Part shown: piece by piece, positions 25,471 through 35,263 of the stretch
Layout of the letters: the number at the start of each line of letters is the position of its first letter
Numbering within the stretch: position 1 is the first letter of the stretch
Origin: Ignavibacteriaceae bacterium
GTDB taxonomy: Bacteria; Bacteroidota; Ignavibacteria; Ignavibacteriales; Ignavibacteriaceae
NCBI GenBank assembly: GCA_013042995.1
Contig: JABDPB010000009.1
Span: 1-54,747 of the forward strand
Length of the DNA: 54,747 nucleotides
Direction: 5' to 3'
Made by a program: the position numbers and the translations under genes
Notes under the pieces: model-generated
The model's input: only the letters and a program-made list of their open reading frames with translations
Told to the model about the DNA's origin: nothing
The model's database searches: none

Positions 25471-26708
25471 TGATAAATAATAACGAGTATAATTTTAATT
25501 CAATTGATGAAGCAATAGCTGATCTTCGTAAAGGAAAAATGCTAATAGTTGTTGATGATCCAGATCGTGAAAACGAAGGTGATTTGATAATGGCGGCGGA
25601 ATTAGTAAAACCAGAAGATGTAAACTTTATTACACGTGAAGCACGCGGTTTGTTGTGTTTACCAATCACACGAATGAGAGCCGAAGAGCTAAATTTCGAT
25701 CATATGGTACAAAATAATACTTCTTTGCATAAAACTCCTTTTTCTGTTTCAATTGATTACAGGCACGGAACAACTACCGGCATATCTGCTGGGGACAGAG
25801 CAATAACCATAAATAAGGCTGCTGACGAAAAAGTAAAGCCGGCTGATTTTGCAAGACCAGGGCATATCTTTCCTTTAATTGCTCGCAGAGGCGGAGTACT
25901 CAAGCGTGCCGGACATACAGAAGCTGTTGTAGATTTAGTTAAACTTGCAGGATTGAAACCGGTTGGAATTTTATGCGAGATAATGGATAAAGACGGCACA
26001 ATGGCAAGAGTTCCTCAATTGATGGAAATGGCAAAAAAATATGATCTTAAAATTATTACCATTGCAGATTTAATTGAGTACAGAAGAATTCGTGAAAAGC
26101 TTGTCAAGAGAAAAGTTACCGTAGATCTTCCTTCTAAATACGGTGTATTTAAATTACATCTCTACGAAAACACACTGGATCCAAATGATAATCCCATCGC
26201 ACTGGTTAAAGGTGAAATGCGTGAAGATGAACCTGTTTTAGTGAGAGTTCATTCCGAATGTTTAACAGGCGATGTGTTTGGTTCAATGAGATGTGATTGC
26301 GGTGACCAGCTTTCCACTGCATTAAGAATGATTGAAAAAGAAGAACGCGGTGTTGTACTTTATATGCGACAGGAAGGAAGAGGCATAGGTTTGGTAAATA
26401 AACTTATGGCTTATCACTTGCAGGAAGAAGGAAAGGATACAGTGGAAGCAAATGAAGCACTCGGTTTTAAACCTGATTTACGCGATTACGGAACTGGCGC
26501 ACAAATTCTAAAAGATCTAGGTTTGAAAAAAATTAAGTTGATGACTAACAATCCTAAAAAAATTATAGGATTAAAAGGATATGATATTGAAATTGTTGAA
26601 AGAGTTCCGCTGGAAATTCCTCCTAATGAAGTAAACCAGAATTACTTAAAAATAAAACGCGATAAACTGGGGCATTTAATTAAAGCAGATTTAAAGATTC
26701 AAAAATAG
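25470..26708 (+). CDS. ribBA: Bifunctional DHBP synthase / GTP cyclohydrolase II
   Basis: 412 residues. The N-terminal RibB domain (1-~205) has [16 protein letters not shown] and [14 protein letters not shown] and makes 3,4-dihydroxy-2-butanone 4-phosphate. The C-terminal RibA domain (about 210-405) has [11 protein letters not shown], the zinc cysteines in [10 protein letters not shown] and [11 protein letters not shown], and opens GTP. All catalytic motifs are intact in both halves. It is translationally coupled to ribE and is followed 17 bases later by ribH. Confidence 0.97.
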   Translation: MINNNEYNFNSIDEAIADLRKGKMLIVVDDPDRENEGDLIMAAELVKPEDVNFITREARGLLCLPITRMRAEELNFDHMVQNNTSLHKTPFSVSIDYRHGTTTGISAGDRAITINKAADEKVKPADFARPGHIFPLIARRGGVLKRAGHTEAVVDLVKLAGLKPVGILCEIMDKDGTMARVPQLMEMAKKYDLKIITIADLIEYRRIREKLVKRKVTVDLPSKYGVFKLHLYENTLDPNDNPIALVKGEMREDEPVLVRVHSECLTGDVFGSMRCDCGDQLSTALRMIEKEERGVVLYMRQEGRGIGLVNKLMAYHLQEEGKDTVEANEALGFKPDLRDYGTGAQILKDLGLKKIKLMTNNPKKIIGLKGYDIEIVERVPLEIPPNEVNQNYLKIKRDKLGHLIKADLKIQK

Positions 26709-26725
26709 ACTTTAAAGGAAGAACA

Positions 26726-27190
26726 ATGGCAAACATTATTGAAGGTAAACTGACTGCAAAAACTAAAAAGTTTGGAATTGTAGCGAGCAGGTTTAATGAA
26801 TTAATAACTAACCAACTTATCAACGGAACAAAAGACTGCTTGCTTAGGCACGAATGCAAAGAAACAGATATTACTATTGCATGGGTGCCTGGCTCTTTTG
26901 AAATTGCAGCAGTGGCAAAAAAAATGGCTAAGTCTAAAAAGTACGATGCAATAATTTGTCTAGGCGCAGTTATACGCGGCGGAACTCCTCACTTCGATTA
27001 TATTTCTTCAGAAGTATCTAAGGGTGTTGCGCAAGTTGGTTTGGACACAGGATTACCAGTTATTTTTGGTGTGCTCACTACAGATACAATTGAGCAGGCA
27101 CTAGAAAGGGCAGGAACTAAAGCAGGCAACAAAGGCTGGGATGCTGCAATATCAGCAATTGAAATGGTTAATTTATTTGGGAAGTTGTAG
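26726..27190 (+). CDS. ribH: 6,7-dimethyl-8-ribityllumazine synthase
   Basis: 154 residues. Family motifs: [39 protein letters not shown], and the C-terminal [18 protein letters not shown]. It condenses the RibA/RibD and RibB products to lumazine and normally assembles into an icosahedral shell. AAGGAAG precedes the ATG. A decayed copy of its 3' end lies 5.3 kb away at about 32494-32600. Confidence 0.97.
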   Translation: MANIIEGKLTAKTKKFGIVASRFNELITNQLINGTKDCLLRHECKETDITIAWVPGSFEIAAVAKKMAKSKKYDAIICLGAVIRGGTPHFDYISSEVSKGVAQVGLDTGLPVIFGVLTTDTIEQALERAGTKAGNKGWDAAISAIEMVNLFGKL

Positions 27191-27586
27191 ACCTCAATTA
27201 CTTTTGATTAAAAAACTTTCAAGTAACTATTTAGGTGTTTAAATACTCTTAACAGAATTTTAATCTACAGATTAAAAATCTTTTTTGTTTATTGTATTTC
27301 TAATTTGTAAAATTATTCTTTCCAATCGCCTCTAATTTCCTTGCGCCGATCATTATACCAGTTTATAATCAGCATCAGCAAGATAAACCAGATTTGCAAT
27401 CTACCCTCTTATTTTCTTTAAATCAGGGCACCCGTAGAAAAGTAGAAATTTCTATCCAAATAGTCTTTTTTACACTGAATCATTTTTAGAAAAACTATAA
27501 ATAGTTTATAGAATGTAATACTTTCATTGGTGTAAATTTTGTACGTTTAAGTACATAATTCAGTCGAGATAAAAAGAGGAATTGCC
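27191..27586. other. Intergenic region with three short palindromes and a possible micro-ORF
   Basis: 396 bases separate the rib operon from the next gene. Perfect or near-perfect dyads are TAGAAATTTCTA (27443-27454), CTATAAA-TAG-TTTATAG (27495-27511) and TGTAC-GTTTAA-GTACA (27540-27555). The last two lie within 95 bases of the following start codon and may be operators or hairpins. A minus-strand micro-ORF (27313-27399) is listed separately. I see no known RNA or riboswitch. Confidence 0.4.
27313..27399 (-). CDS. Possible 28-residue single-pass membrane micro-protein
   Basis: A TTG-started frame, preceded by AAGAGGG, encodes MQIWFILLMLIINWYNDRRK followed by a short charged tail. It has one hydrophobic segment of about 12-13 residues with a positively charged cytoplasmic side, the usual look of tiny membrane proteins. 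It is isolated on the minus strand between two plus-strand genes. A frame this short can arise by chance, and no family can be assigned. Confidence 0.25.
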   Translation of the reverse strand: MQIWFILLMLIINWYNDRRKEIRGDWKE

Positions 27587-29287
27587 ATGAAAATAATGGT
27601 CATCACTCTACTGCTAATACTTACATCATCTGCTTTTGCCAATCCGCATTTCACAATAGGAAGCAATCCCTACTACACTTATTTTGCTTATCCGCATGAT
27701 ATCCTGCATTGGCCAAATGCAGCTGTCTTCTCTCATTTCTATCCACAGACTCTTCCGTGGCAGGGACACGTGACAAATCTAAATGAACGTCCAAATGATA
27801 CTTACATAAGTAACTACAATTACTTTGATTTTCCTATTCCAAATGGATACACTGGCGATCCAAACGACATTAAGTCCTATATGAGAGCCTCATCTTATAT
27901 TTTTCAGAATAGAATAGGTTTGGGTGGACTTTGGAATTTCGGATCCTGGGGCAAGGTATTTCTGGAAGTTGGAACGACTCAAATAGATCTGGAACAACGT
28001 GTTGAGGGAGTTGTTCGTAATAATGAAACATTGGAACTTATTCCTGTAAATGCAAGAACGGATGGGTTGAGAACCCAGTATGACTTTCACTTTATATACG
28101 CAAATTATCTCTTTGGTAATCCTTTTGGATTTAGTGCAAGGTACAAGGCTAATAATATGGAAGCACCGGAATCGGAAATCAGGTTCACAAAGAATGGGAC
28201 AGAAACAGTTTCAAATCATCTCACCTGGGGATGGACTACTTCACCCTGTGCACATATCTTTGAGACTTCAAGCCAGAATTTTGATGCATGGTTACTAAAT
28301 GATTATACTCTCTATAATGGAGGGCAACTTGACTTGCAGCTTAGTTATGAATACGGCAATCACAAATCAGCAATTCGCTATAGGGGCAGGAGAGAAAACG
28401 GACAGACTTACTATTGGAAAAGTAATCTTCCAGATTCTGTGCCGGGATATAATTTTTCTGGATCATATATTACAGATGACAGGTTTGAAGATGAAATTGC
28501 TGATGACTTGATACGTGCATATTCAAAGATAAAATTTTGGGAAATTGGTGATGCTGATCTGGGTTTGTTATTTTTCCTTCAATATGCTAATCGTAATAAC
28601 AACGTAGTGAGCACAAGCAGTGAAGCAAATAGTGAGCCCCGAAGCAGTGATTCTGAAAATGAATATGTAATTGAAATAAATCCATGGTTGAATTACAAAT
28701 TCGGAAAAAGTTATTTTGATTTCGGATTGCTACTTGAATATTCGATAACCGACATGAATAATTCAGCTCCCCGTTGGAATGGTGAAATTGGTGCCACAGA
28801 AAACGGCGTCATCAGAAATTCATCGCCCTATGAAAATGGATTTAGTCCTTCATGGGAATCTTTTTCTCAAGGCAGCTATAGTTTTTTTGCAACTGGATTT
28901 GAAGCGACTGCTTCCATTAATATAACCGGGCGTTTTTCTGCTCTTGCAGGTGTTTTGCTTTTGCGCAAGTACAGCTTCATTAACAAGGAATATGGCAGAT
29001 CGGAAATTCCGGAAGGCGGTGAGGAATATGTTTTCACGCCATCCCATTCAAGGGACGACTATAAAAATGAAACCTGGATGACCGGATCAATCGGGTTTGC
29101 GTACGGTTGGGGTCCGTTGCAGATGATTGCAACCATGCATCTTCCACTTGCTTATTTACTTGAAAAAAATACTGAGCTTATAGATGAGGGCAGTACGCCA
29201 CTTGTTGATTTAACACAGCGGAATGTTTGGGCAGTACAGGAACCAGTTAGCTTCAGGTTACTTCTTGTTTTTGGTTTGGAGCGATAA
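27587..29287 (+). CDS. Exported protein of unknown function, probably an outer-membrane beta-barrel
   Basis: 566 residues with a clear signal peptide (MKIMVITLLLILTSSAFANP, cleavage after AFA). The mature part alternates aromatic and polar residues in long strands (for example LGLLFFLQYANR and GSIGFAYGWGPLQMIATMHL) and ends in a typical strand, FRLLLVFGLER. This suggests a large barrel. The strongly aromatic N-terminus (YYTYFAYPHDILHWPNAAVF) is distinctive. I do not recognise the family. A run of dyads precedes the gene; AGAGGAATTGCC supplies a ribosome-binding site. Confidence 0.85.
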   Translation: MKIMVITLLLILTSSAFANPHFTIGSNPYYTYFAYPHDILHWPNAAVFSHFYPQTLPWQGHVTNLNERPNDTYISNYNYFDFPIPNGYTGDPNDIKSYMRASSYIFQNRIGLGGLWNFGSWGKVFLEVGTTQIDLEQRVEGVVRNNETLELIPVNARTDGLRTQYDFHFIYANYLFGNPFGFSARYKANNMEAPESEIRFTKNGTETVSNHLTWGWTTSPCAHIFETSSQNFDAWLLNDYTLYNGGQLDLQLSYEYGNHKSAIRYRGRRENGQTYYWKSNLPDSVPGYNFSGSYITDDRFEDEIADDLIRAYSKIKFWEIGDADLGLLFFLQYANRNNNVVSTSSEANSEPRSSDSENEYVIEINPWLNYKFGKSYFDFGLLLEYSITDMNNSAPRWNGEIGATENGVIRNSSPYENGFSPSWESFSQGSYSFFATGFEATASINITGRFSALAGVLLLRKYSFINKEYGRSEIPEGGEEYVFTPSHSRDDYKNETWMTGSIGFAYGWGPLQMIATMHLPLAYLLEKNTELIDEGSTPLVDLTQRNVWAVQEPVSFRLLLVFGLER

Positions 29288-29537
29288 GGAGACTATTGAT
29301 TCACGGAACAAGCGTTTAGTATATTGCTCCCTGCCCGGAGCTTAAAAGAGATTGTTCGCTAGTGTTGCTAACATTAATAAAATAAAGACACTAAATAAAT
29401 AATTCCTACCTGTAAATATTTCTTTATTTCTCTCTACGGAAACCCACTATTTAGCGTAAATCTATATACAGTTACATTTTGTTTGGTACAATTATTAGAT
29501 CAGAGGAGTATTGAGTTTTCTAAAGTGGTAAATAACA

Positions 29538-30257
29538 ATGGAACATATATCATTAGAAATATTCTTTGATTCAGAAACAGATTGGGAAATTAATCAATAC
29601 AGAATACTTGCGGAATTAAAAAAAGCCCGGACTGAATTTGGTCAAAAGAAAATTTATCCTTCACTTGCAATGCTTATCAAACTAAACCGGGAACTGAATC
29701 AAATAAAAGATGAACGAGTTAATCTCAGCCAGAATTTTCCAAAACAGATTAAGGGTTTTGATTTTAAGGAACAAAAAATAATTTTTGAAACTTCAAAGAA
29801 TCTTGAACTCAATGATAATATTGAAGTAGTATTCGATTTAATTGATTGGGCATTACCCTACATTAACGAAACTATTGAGGAGGGAACCGTTTTATTTGAT
29901 TTCGTGGACGAGAACATGTTATTAGAGCAAGTTGGTATTCTACCCATGTATAAAGAGGAAGGGTACTTTATGATTACAGATAATATTGCATTAGAGCTGC
30001 AGGTCCATCGTTATGAATGCTCAATATTTTCATCCGGTAAGGATAAATACAGGTCATTAAATACTAAGATTGTTAAAACTGAAAAACAGGGAATAATAAA
30101 AAAGTTACCAGAGACGATTAAACAGGAGCTTATAAAGGAAAGAACTGATTTACCAAATCCGGCAACTTATCTTTTAGATTCAGATCTGGATTTTCCATTC
30201 ACCGAAACAATAATGCCGGTTGCTAAAAGAAAAATGATATCCCATATTGCAGTTTGA
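29538..30257 (+). CDS. Conserved-looking cytoplasmic protein of unknown function
   Basis: 239 residues, no signal peptide, no membrane segment and no obvious motif; charged and slightly acidic. The region around residues 95-150 (acidic stretch with WALPYINETIEEGTVLF and then MYKEEGYFMI) looks like a folded domain. The gene is flanked by an exported barrel and tex but is not coupled to either. A 250-base gap (29288-29537) before it shows no gene. Function not assignable. Confidence 0.75.
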   Translation: MEHISLEIFFDSETDWEINQYRILAELKKARTEFGQKKIYPSLAMLIKLNRELNQIKDERVNLSQNFPKQIKGFDFKEQKIIFETSKNLELNDNIEVVFDLIDWALPYINETIEEGTVLFDFVDENMLLEQVGILPMYKEEGYFMITDNIALELQVHRYECSIFSSGKDKYRSLNTKIVKTEKQGIIKKLPETIKQELIKERTDLPNPATYLLDSDLDFPFTETIMPVAKRKMISHIAV

Positions 30258-30286
30258 AGTGTCTACATCTAACACAATCGACCAGA

Positions 30287-32416
30287 CTATTCCTGCTTCA
30301 TACTTAACTGAATTCGTTTTCGTTCAACATCAACATCAACAACTCTAACCACTATTTTCTGGTCTAACTTTAACACCTCGGACGGGTCTTTTATAAAACG
30401 ATCTGTTATTTGCGAAATATGCAGCAAGCCGTTTTCTTTTATTCCTATGTCTACAAAAGCACCAAACTTAGTAAGATTTGTTACTATCCCCGGCAAACTC
30501 ATTCCCGGTTTTAAATCTGTTATTTCGTTTATCACTTCTGAAAATGAAAATACTTCTGCCTTACCCCTTGGATCCAGTCCCGGCTTTTCTAGTTCCTGCA
30601 TAATATCTTTTAAGGTTGGTAAACCTACTGTGTCTGTTACGTAATGATTGATATCAATCTGCTTGCGTAAATTTGCTGCTTCAACTAATGATTTAATCGG
30701 TTGAGATAAATCTTTTGCCATCTTTGTAACTATCGAATAACTTTCCGGATGAACAGCGCTATTATCAAGCGGATTCTCAGCCCCGGGTATCCTTAAAAAT
30801 CCTGCAGACTGCTCAAATGCCTTTGCTCCCAGCCCGCTTACCTTTATTAGGTCCTTGCGTGAACTAAAAGTTTTGTTCTCATTCCGGAAATTAATAATTG
30901 ATTTTGCAAGCTTTGGTCCGATGCCCGATACATAACTAAGCAAATGGTGGCTGGCTGTATTTAAATTTACACCAACCTGGTTTACAGCAGAAGTTACTAC
31001 CTGATCCAGACCATCTTTCAAATTATCCTGGTTAACAGCATGCTGATATTGTCCCACACCAATTGATTTGGCATCAATTTTAACAAGCTCGGCAAGCGGA
31101 TCCATCAACCTTCTTCCGATAGATATTGCACCACGGAAAGTTAAGTCTAGATCGGGAAACTCCTCTCGTGCAGATTCAGAAGCAGAATAGACGGATGCGC
31201 CTGCTTCATTTACCATAAATATTTCTGTTGTACTGGAATTGTCAACCAGAGATTTAATAAACTGTTCAGTCTCTCTGCCTGCAGTTCCATTACCAATTGC
31301 AATTGCTTCTACTTTATATTTTTTCAGAAGCCCTTTTACTTTCTCAGTTGCTTCAACTTCTTTAGGCTGCGGAGGATGCGGAAAAATGGTTGTGTAATGC
31401 AACAAGGTTCCCTGCTGATCAAGGCAGACAAGTTTGCAGCCCGTCCTGAACCCGGGATCAATTGCCATTGTAACTTTTGGACCGAGCGGAGGAGACAAAA
31501 GTAACTGGTGCAGGTTTTCAGCAAATACACTGATTGCCTCTTCATCTGCTTTGGTTTTAGAACTGTTTCTAAATTCAGTTTCAATTGAAGGTGCCAATAA
31601 TCTTTTGTAAGCATCTTTGATTGATAATCCGACCTGAACGGCAGATTCATTTTTATTTTTTATAAAAATTTTTTCAATGCTCTCAATTGCAGATTCATTT
31701 TCTATTGAAATTGATACACGCAATATCCCTTCCTGCTCTGCTCTTCTGATTGCAAGCAGACGGTGACCTGCACAACGTTCTAACGGTTCGCTAAAATCAA
31801 AGTAGTCCTGGTATTTTGTTCCTTCATCTTTCTTTTTCTCTATTACTTTTGAACTGATAATTGCATCACGCTCAAATAGCTGCCTGATTTTATTACGGGC
31901 ATCAGCATTTTCATTAATCCATTCTGCAATAATATCTCTTGCCCCAGCTAACGCTGCTTCGATATCCGGCACTTCATCATTTAAATATTTTTCTGCAATC
32001 TTATCTATCTTATCATCCTTCTGCGCCATTATTATTTCTGCAAGAGGTTCTAATCCTTTTTCCCGCGCTGCGCTTGCCCTGGTTTTTCGTTTTGGTTTGT
32101 ATGGAAGATAAATGTCTTCAAGCTCTGTCATATTCCAGCAGCTATTGATTTTCTCTTCCAACTCAGGAGTTAACAATTCCTGGTCGTTAATACTTTTTAG
32201 AATAGCTTCACGTCTTTTAACTAATTCCAGCAATCTTTTCCATTCCTTTTCAATTGCTGTTATCTTTGTTTCATCAAGACTTCCCGTTGTTTCTTTTCTG
32301 TAGCGGGAGATAAAAGGAATTGTCGCACCCTCTTCCAGCAGTTTAACTGTATTTGAAACCTGGGATTGATTTATAGAGAGTTTGCTGCTTATATGTTTAA
32401 CTAAATTTTCTGTCAT
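30287..32416 (-). CDS. tex: Tex family transcription accessory / RNA-binding protein
   Basis: 709 residues. It has the Tex N-terminal helical domain, a YqgF-like RNase H fold (MAIDPGFRTGCKLVCLD; IAIGNGTAGRETE), two helix-hairpin-helix motifs (VSGIGPKLAKSIINFR and VSGLGAKAFEQSAGFLRI), and a C-terminal S1 RNA-binding domain (GIVTNLTKFGAFVDIGIKENG). Tex proteins bind nucleic acid and influence transcription. The gene is complete and of slightly less than usual length (about 720-780). Confidence 0.96.
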   Translation of the reverse strand: MTENLVKHISSKLSINQSQVSNTVKLLEEGATIPFISRYRKETTGSLDETKITAIEKEWKRLLELVKRREAILKSINDQELLTPELEEKINSCWNMTELEDIYLPYKPKRKTRASAAREKGLEPLAEIIMAQKDDKIDKIAEKYLNDEVPDIEAALAGARDIIAEWINENADARNKIRQLFERDAIISSKVIEKKKDEGTKYQDYFDFSEPLERCAGHRLLAIRRAEQEGILRVSISIENESAIESIEKIFIKNKNESAVQVGLSIKDAYKRLLAPSIETEFRNSSKTKADEEAISVFAENLHQLLLSPPLGPKVTMAIDPGFRTGCKLVCLDQQGTLLHYTTIFPHPPQPKEVEATEKVKGLLKKYKVEAIAIGNGTAGRETEQFIKSLVDNSSTTEIFMVNEAGASVYSASESAREEFPDLDLTFRGAISIGRRLMDPLAELVKIDAKSIGVGQYQHAVNQDNLKDGLDQVVTSAVNQVGVNLNTASHHLLSYVSGIGPKLAKSIINFRNENKTFSSRKDLIKVSGLGAKAFEQSAGFLRIPGAENPLDNSAVHPESYSIVTKMAKDLSQPIKSLVEAANLRKQIDINHYVTDTVGLPTLKDIMQELEKPGLDPRGKAEVFSFSEVINEITDLKPGMSLPGIVTNLTKFGAFVDIGIKENGLLHISQITDRFIKDPSEVLKLDQKIVVRVVDVDVERKRIQLSMKQE

Positions 32417-32493
32417 TGTTTTCTATGAAACAGGTTATTATAAATTGTAAGTACAAATATAAGCCGCTGTAATTCCACCCAAAAGCACATTTA

Positions 32494-32600
32494 ATTATTA
32501 CAACAGATGAAATTGGGCAGGCTTTGGAAAGAGCATGAACAAAAGCAAGCAAAAAAGGTTGGATTCTAGTCCAATCCAGTTGAATAGTCTAGATCAAAAA
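32494..32600 (+). pseudogene. Degenerate 3' fragment of ribH
   Basis: Translated from 32497, the frame reads ITTDEIGQALERA-stop-TKASKKGW, matching [22 protein letters not shown] near the ribH C-terminus; a Gly codon (GGA) has become TGA. After a one-base shift, weak similarity continues through the ISAIEMV part. No upstream part of ribH is recognisable. It lies in the 301-base gap 32417-32717 between tex and the ABC exporter, which otherwise holds only AT-rich sequence. It is best read as a decayed duplicate of ribH. Confidence 0.7.
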
Positions 32601-32717
32601 ATATATAATCTCAATCAGTTTCTGCCTAAGCGCTTGTAATAATCTTTTATAATTAATTGCTTTAGCATAAGTTACAGCCCATCTCAATAATTTATTTATT
32701 TCAAATCAAAGAGAAAT

Positions 32718-34463
32718 ATGGATAAAAAAAGTAAAACAAACGTTAAAATAGGACACGTTTTTAAAACTATAATCTGGCCAAGAAAAAAAATCCTGCTTGT
32801 TGGTCTACTGCTCATTATAATAAGCAGGTTAGCCAGCCTTGTTTTACCCGGCGCAAGTAAGTTCCTTATGGATGATGTTATTGGAAAAGGCAACGTTGAG
32901 ATGTTAAAAATATTATTAATTGTCGTAGGTGCTTCAATCATTGTTCAGGCAGTAACTTCTTTTCTGTTAACAAAATTATTAAGCGTGGAAGCGCAGCGTC
33001 TGATAGCTATTCTACGAGCAAGAATTCAAAAGCAAATACTTAAACTGCCTATAAGGTTTTTTGATGACAATAAATCCGGTGCTCTTGTTTCAAGAATAAT
33101 GAGTGATGTAGAAGGTGTAAGAAATCTTGTAGGCACTGGTCTTGTTCAGTTATTCGGAGGAATTCTTACTGCTGTAATTTCATTATTCCTGCTAATAAGT
33201 ATTAGTCCTATGATGACTTTATATGTTCTTGTGCCCGTTTCAATATTTGGTCTTATATCATTAAAGGCATTCGGTTATATCAGACCGATATTCAGACAGC
33301 GAAGAGTAATTAATGCAGAAGTTACAGGTAGACTGACCGAAACACTTGGCGGTGTAAGAGTAATTAAAGGTTTCAACGCAGAGCCACAGGAAATAAAAAC
33401 TTTTGAAGCCGGGGTTGATAGGTTATTCCAAAATGTAAAGAAAAGTCTTACCTCCACCAGTCTTGTAACCAGTTCTGCTACGTTCCTGCTTGGAGTTGCA
33501 TCAACAGGTATTATGGGCATTGGTGGATATATGATAATAGACGGTCAGTTAACAATCGGCGAATTTTTATCCTTCACTTTGTACCTTGGTTTTATGATTG
33601 CCCCGATAATACAAATGAGCAACATAGGTTCACAACTTACAGAAGCTATGGCGGGATTAGACAGGATGGAAGAGATAATGAATATGACTCCTGAAGATGA
33701 TGGTACCGTTAGGAATATTGAACTTAAAAAGATTAACGGTGAGATAATTTTTGATAATGTATCTTTTGCTTACCAAGAAGGAAAGAATGTGCTTAAGAAT
33801 ATTAGCTTCACTGCACACCCGGGAACTGTAACTGCTTTAGTCGGAACATCAGGTTCAGGCAAAACTACAATTGCTGGAATTGCTGCATCATTTCTAACAC
33901 CGGAAATTGGCAGAGTTACAATAGACAGCAATGATATGTCTAAGGTTTCACTTAATAGTTACAGGAGTAATCTGGGCGTTGTTCTTCAGGATGACTTTTT
34001 ATTTGAAGGTACGATTAAAGAAAATATACTATTCCCTCGCCCCGATGCATCAGAAGATAGATTATTAGGCGCAGTTGAAGCGGCTCATGTTCACGAGTTT
34101 ACAGAAAGGCTGGAAGACGGACTTCAAACCCTTATCGGGGAAAGAGGAATTAAGCTTTCGGGAGGACAAAGACAAAGAGTTGCAATTGCAAGAGCATTGC
34201 TGGCAGATCCTAAAATACTCATCCTCGATGAAGCAACTTCTAACCTTGATACAGAGAGTGAAACTTTCATCCAGGAAAGTCTGAAAGAATTGATGAAAGG
34301 CAGAACAACTTTTGTAATAGCACACAGGTTAAGTACAATCAGACAGGCGGATCAGATACTGGTTATTGAAAATGGTGAAATAGAAGAACGCGGAACTCAC
34401 AAGGAATTGATTGAAAAAGAAGGCAGATACTTTGAACTTTATACTTACCAGGCAAGGATATAA
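32718..34463 (+). CDS. ABC exporter half-transporter (MsbA-like, fused permease and ATPase)
   Basis: 581 residues. The N-terminal membrane domain (about 20-320) has six helices and the family coupling region. The C-terminal ATPase has Walker A GTSGSGKTT, the Q-loop LGVVLQDDFLFEGT, signature LSGGQRQRVAIARALL, Walker B ILILDEAT and the switch His in FVIAHRL. It should work as a homodimer, exporting lipids or drugs; the substrate cannot be told. It converges with the gene at 34477-35151, 13 bases between stops. Confidence 0.96.
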   Translation: MDKKSKTNVKIGHVFKTIIWPRKKILLVGLLLIIISRLASLVLPGASKFLMDDVIGKGNVEMLKILLIVVGASIIVQAVTSFLLTKLLSVEAQRLIAILRARIQKQILKLPIRFFDDNKSGALVSRIMSDVEGVRNLVGTGLVQLFGGILTAVISLFLLISISPMMTLYVLVPVSIFGLISLKAFGYIRPIFRQRRVINAEVTGRLTETLGGVRVIKGFNAEPQEIKTFEAGVDRLFQNVKKSLTSTSLVTSSATFLLGVASTGIMGIGGYMIIDGQLTIGEFLSFTLYLGFMIAPIIQMSNIGSQLTEAMAGLDRMEEIMNMTPEDDGTVRNIELKKINGEIIFDNVSFAYQEGKNVLKNISFTAHPGTVTALVGTSGSGKTTIAGIAASFLTPEIGRVTIDSNDMSKVSLNSYRSNLGVVLQDDFLFEGTIKENILFPRPDASEDRLLGAVEAAHVHEFTERLEDGLQTLIGERGIKLSGGQRQRVAIARALLADPKILILDEATSNLDTESETFIQESLKELMKGRTTFVIAHRLSTIRQADQILVIENGEIEERGTHKELIEKEGRYFELYTYQARI

Positions 34464-34476
34464 AATATTTTCAAAA

Positions 34477-35151
34477 CTATTTGTACGTATTATCGGCAGC
34501 TTCAAAGCTCAACAATAACCTGCCATTAATTCCATAGTAAAAAGAATTTTCAGACTGCATTAAGTCCTTTGAGACAAATGGTGAAACTACGAAATGAAAA
34601 TTTTTGGTTACGTCTACGAGCCAATTTATTCCAAGTGATATGGTTCTACTATTATCAAATTGTGAATCATCTCTAAAGTATCCTCCATCGCTTGATGTCG
34701 ATAAAAATCCGTACGATAACTCTAGAGCAATTCTCATAGAAAGCTGTTTTACTTTTATTATTCTCGGATAAACACCCAACCCCAAAAGCAAACCGGATGA
34801 ACTGAATTCAGTACTTTGACTGGATTTAACAGATCCGCTATAGTACCCAGCAAGTATTTTAAGTACTAAATTATTGTTTCTTCTTTTTACATTGTAAGCA
34901 GCGTAAACCAGATTTGCTGATGAATTGTAACTGCTGGATGAGTATTCGTTGTCTAATTTTCCACTTCCTATTTGAAAACCTATATCTACAACTCCTAATG
35001 CAGTAAATACAAAATCTAAAGTAGAGGAATTAGAAATATTATTTTTTGAAAATGTATATCCGCCGCTAATTCCAAAATCATCATTTTCAATAAACTCACT
35101 TTGACTAAAAAGGAAGGAAGGAAAAAGGATAATGAGAAATATAATTTTCAT
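34477..35151 (-). CDS. Small outer-membrane beta-barrel protein, unknown function
   Basis: 224 residues with a signal peptide (MKIIFLIILFPSFLFSQSEF, cleavage after FS). The mature part is made of amphipathic strands rich in Ser, Gly and aromatic residues (SGGYTFSKN; LLLGLGVYPRIIKV; ISLGINWLV), with a C-terminal strand (LLLSFEA) then a short tail. It resembles OmpA/OprF-type eight-stranded barrels in general shape only. AGGGG precedes the ATG, and a 10-bp AT-rich inverted repeat lies 14 bases upstream. Confidence 0.8.
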   Translation of the reverse strand: MKIIFLIILFPSFLFSQSEFIENDDFGISGGYTFSKNNISNSSTLDFVFTALGVVDIGFQIGSGKLDNEYSSSSYNSSANLVYAAYNVKRRNNNLVLKILAGYYSGSVKSSQSTEFSSSGLLLGLGVYPRIIKVKQLSMRIALELSYGFLSTSSDGGYFRDDSQFDNSRTISLGINWLVDVTKNFHFVVSPFVSKDLMQSENSFYYGINGRLLLSFEAADNTYK

Positions 35152-35164
35152 ACAGTTACCCCTA

Positions 35165-35244
35165 AAAAATTCTTAAAGAATTTTTCCTCGAGCTTTAAAA
35201 AATCAACGTTTCACAACAACAGCAACCGAATTCTTAAAAAGAAT
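35165..35244. repeat. Two related AT-rich inverted repeats upstream of the barrel gene
   Basis: AAAAATTCTT-A-AAGAATTTTT (35165-35185) and ATTCTT-AAA-AAGAAT (35230-35244) share the core ATTCTT/AAGAAT. They fill the gap between the korB stop (35264) and the start of the minus-strand barrel gene (35151). They could be paired operator sites for the barrel gene or weak hairpins after korB; the sequence does not decide. Confidence 0.4.
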
Positions 35245-35263
35245 AAGCAAAGTACTCGCTTTA

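Noticed and set aside
16114-27411. Shared 12-base string ATCTACCCTCTT in two intergenic regions (near 16114 and 27399)
   Set aside because: In 54 kb dozens of 12-base matches are expected by chance, and the flanks do not match.
32536-32538. In-frame TGA in a ribH-like frame as a selenocysteine codon, given the sel operon nearby
   Set aside because: The intact ribH has Gly here, the fragment lacks most of the gene and also has a frameshift and later stops, so it is a nonsense mutation in a pseudogene.
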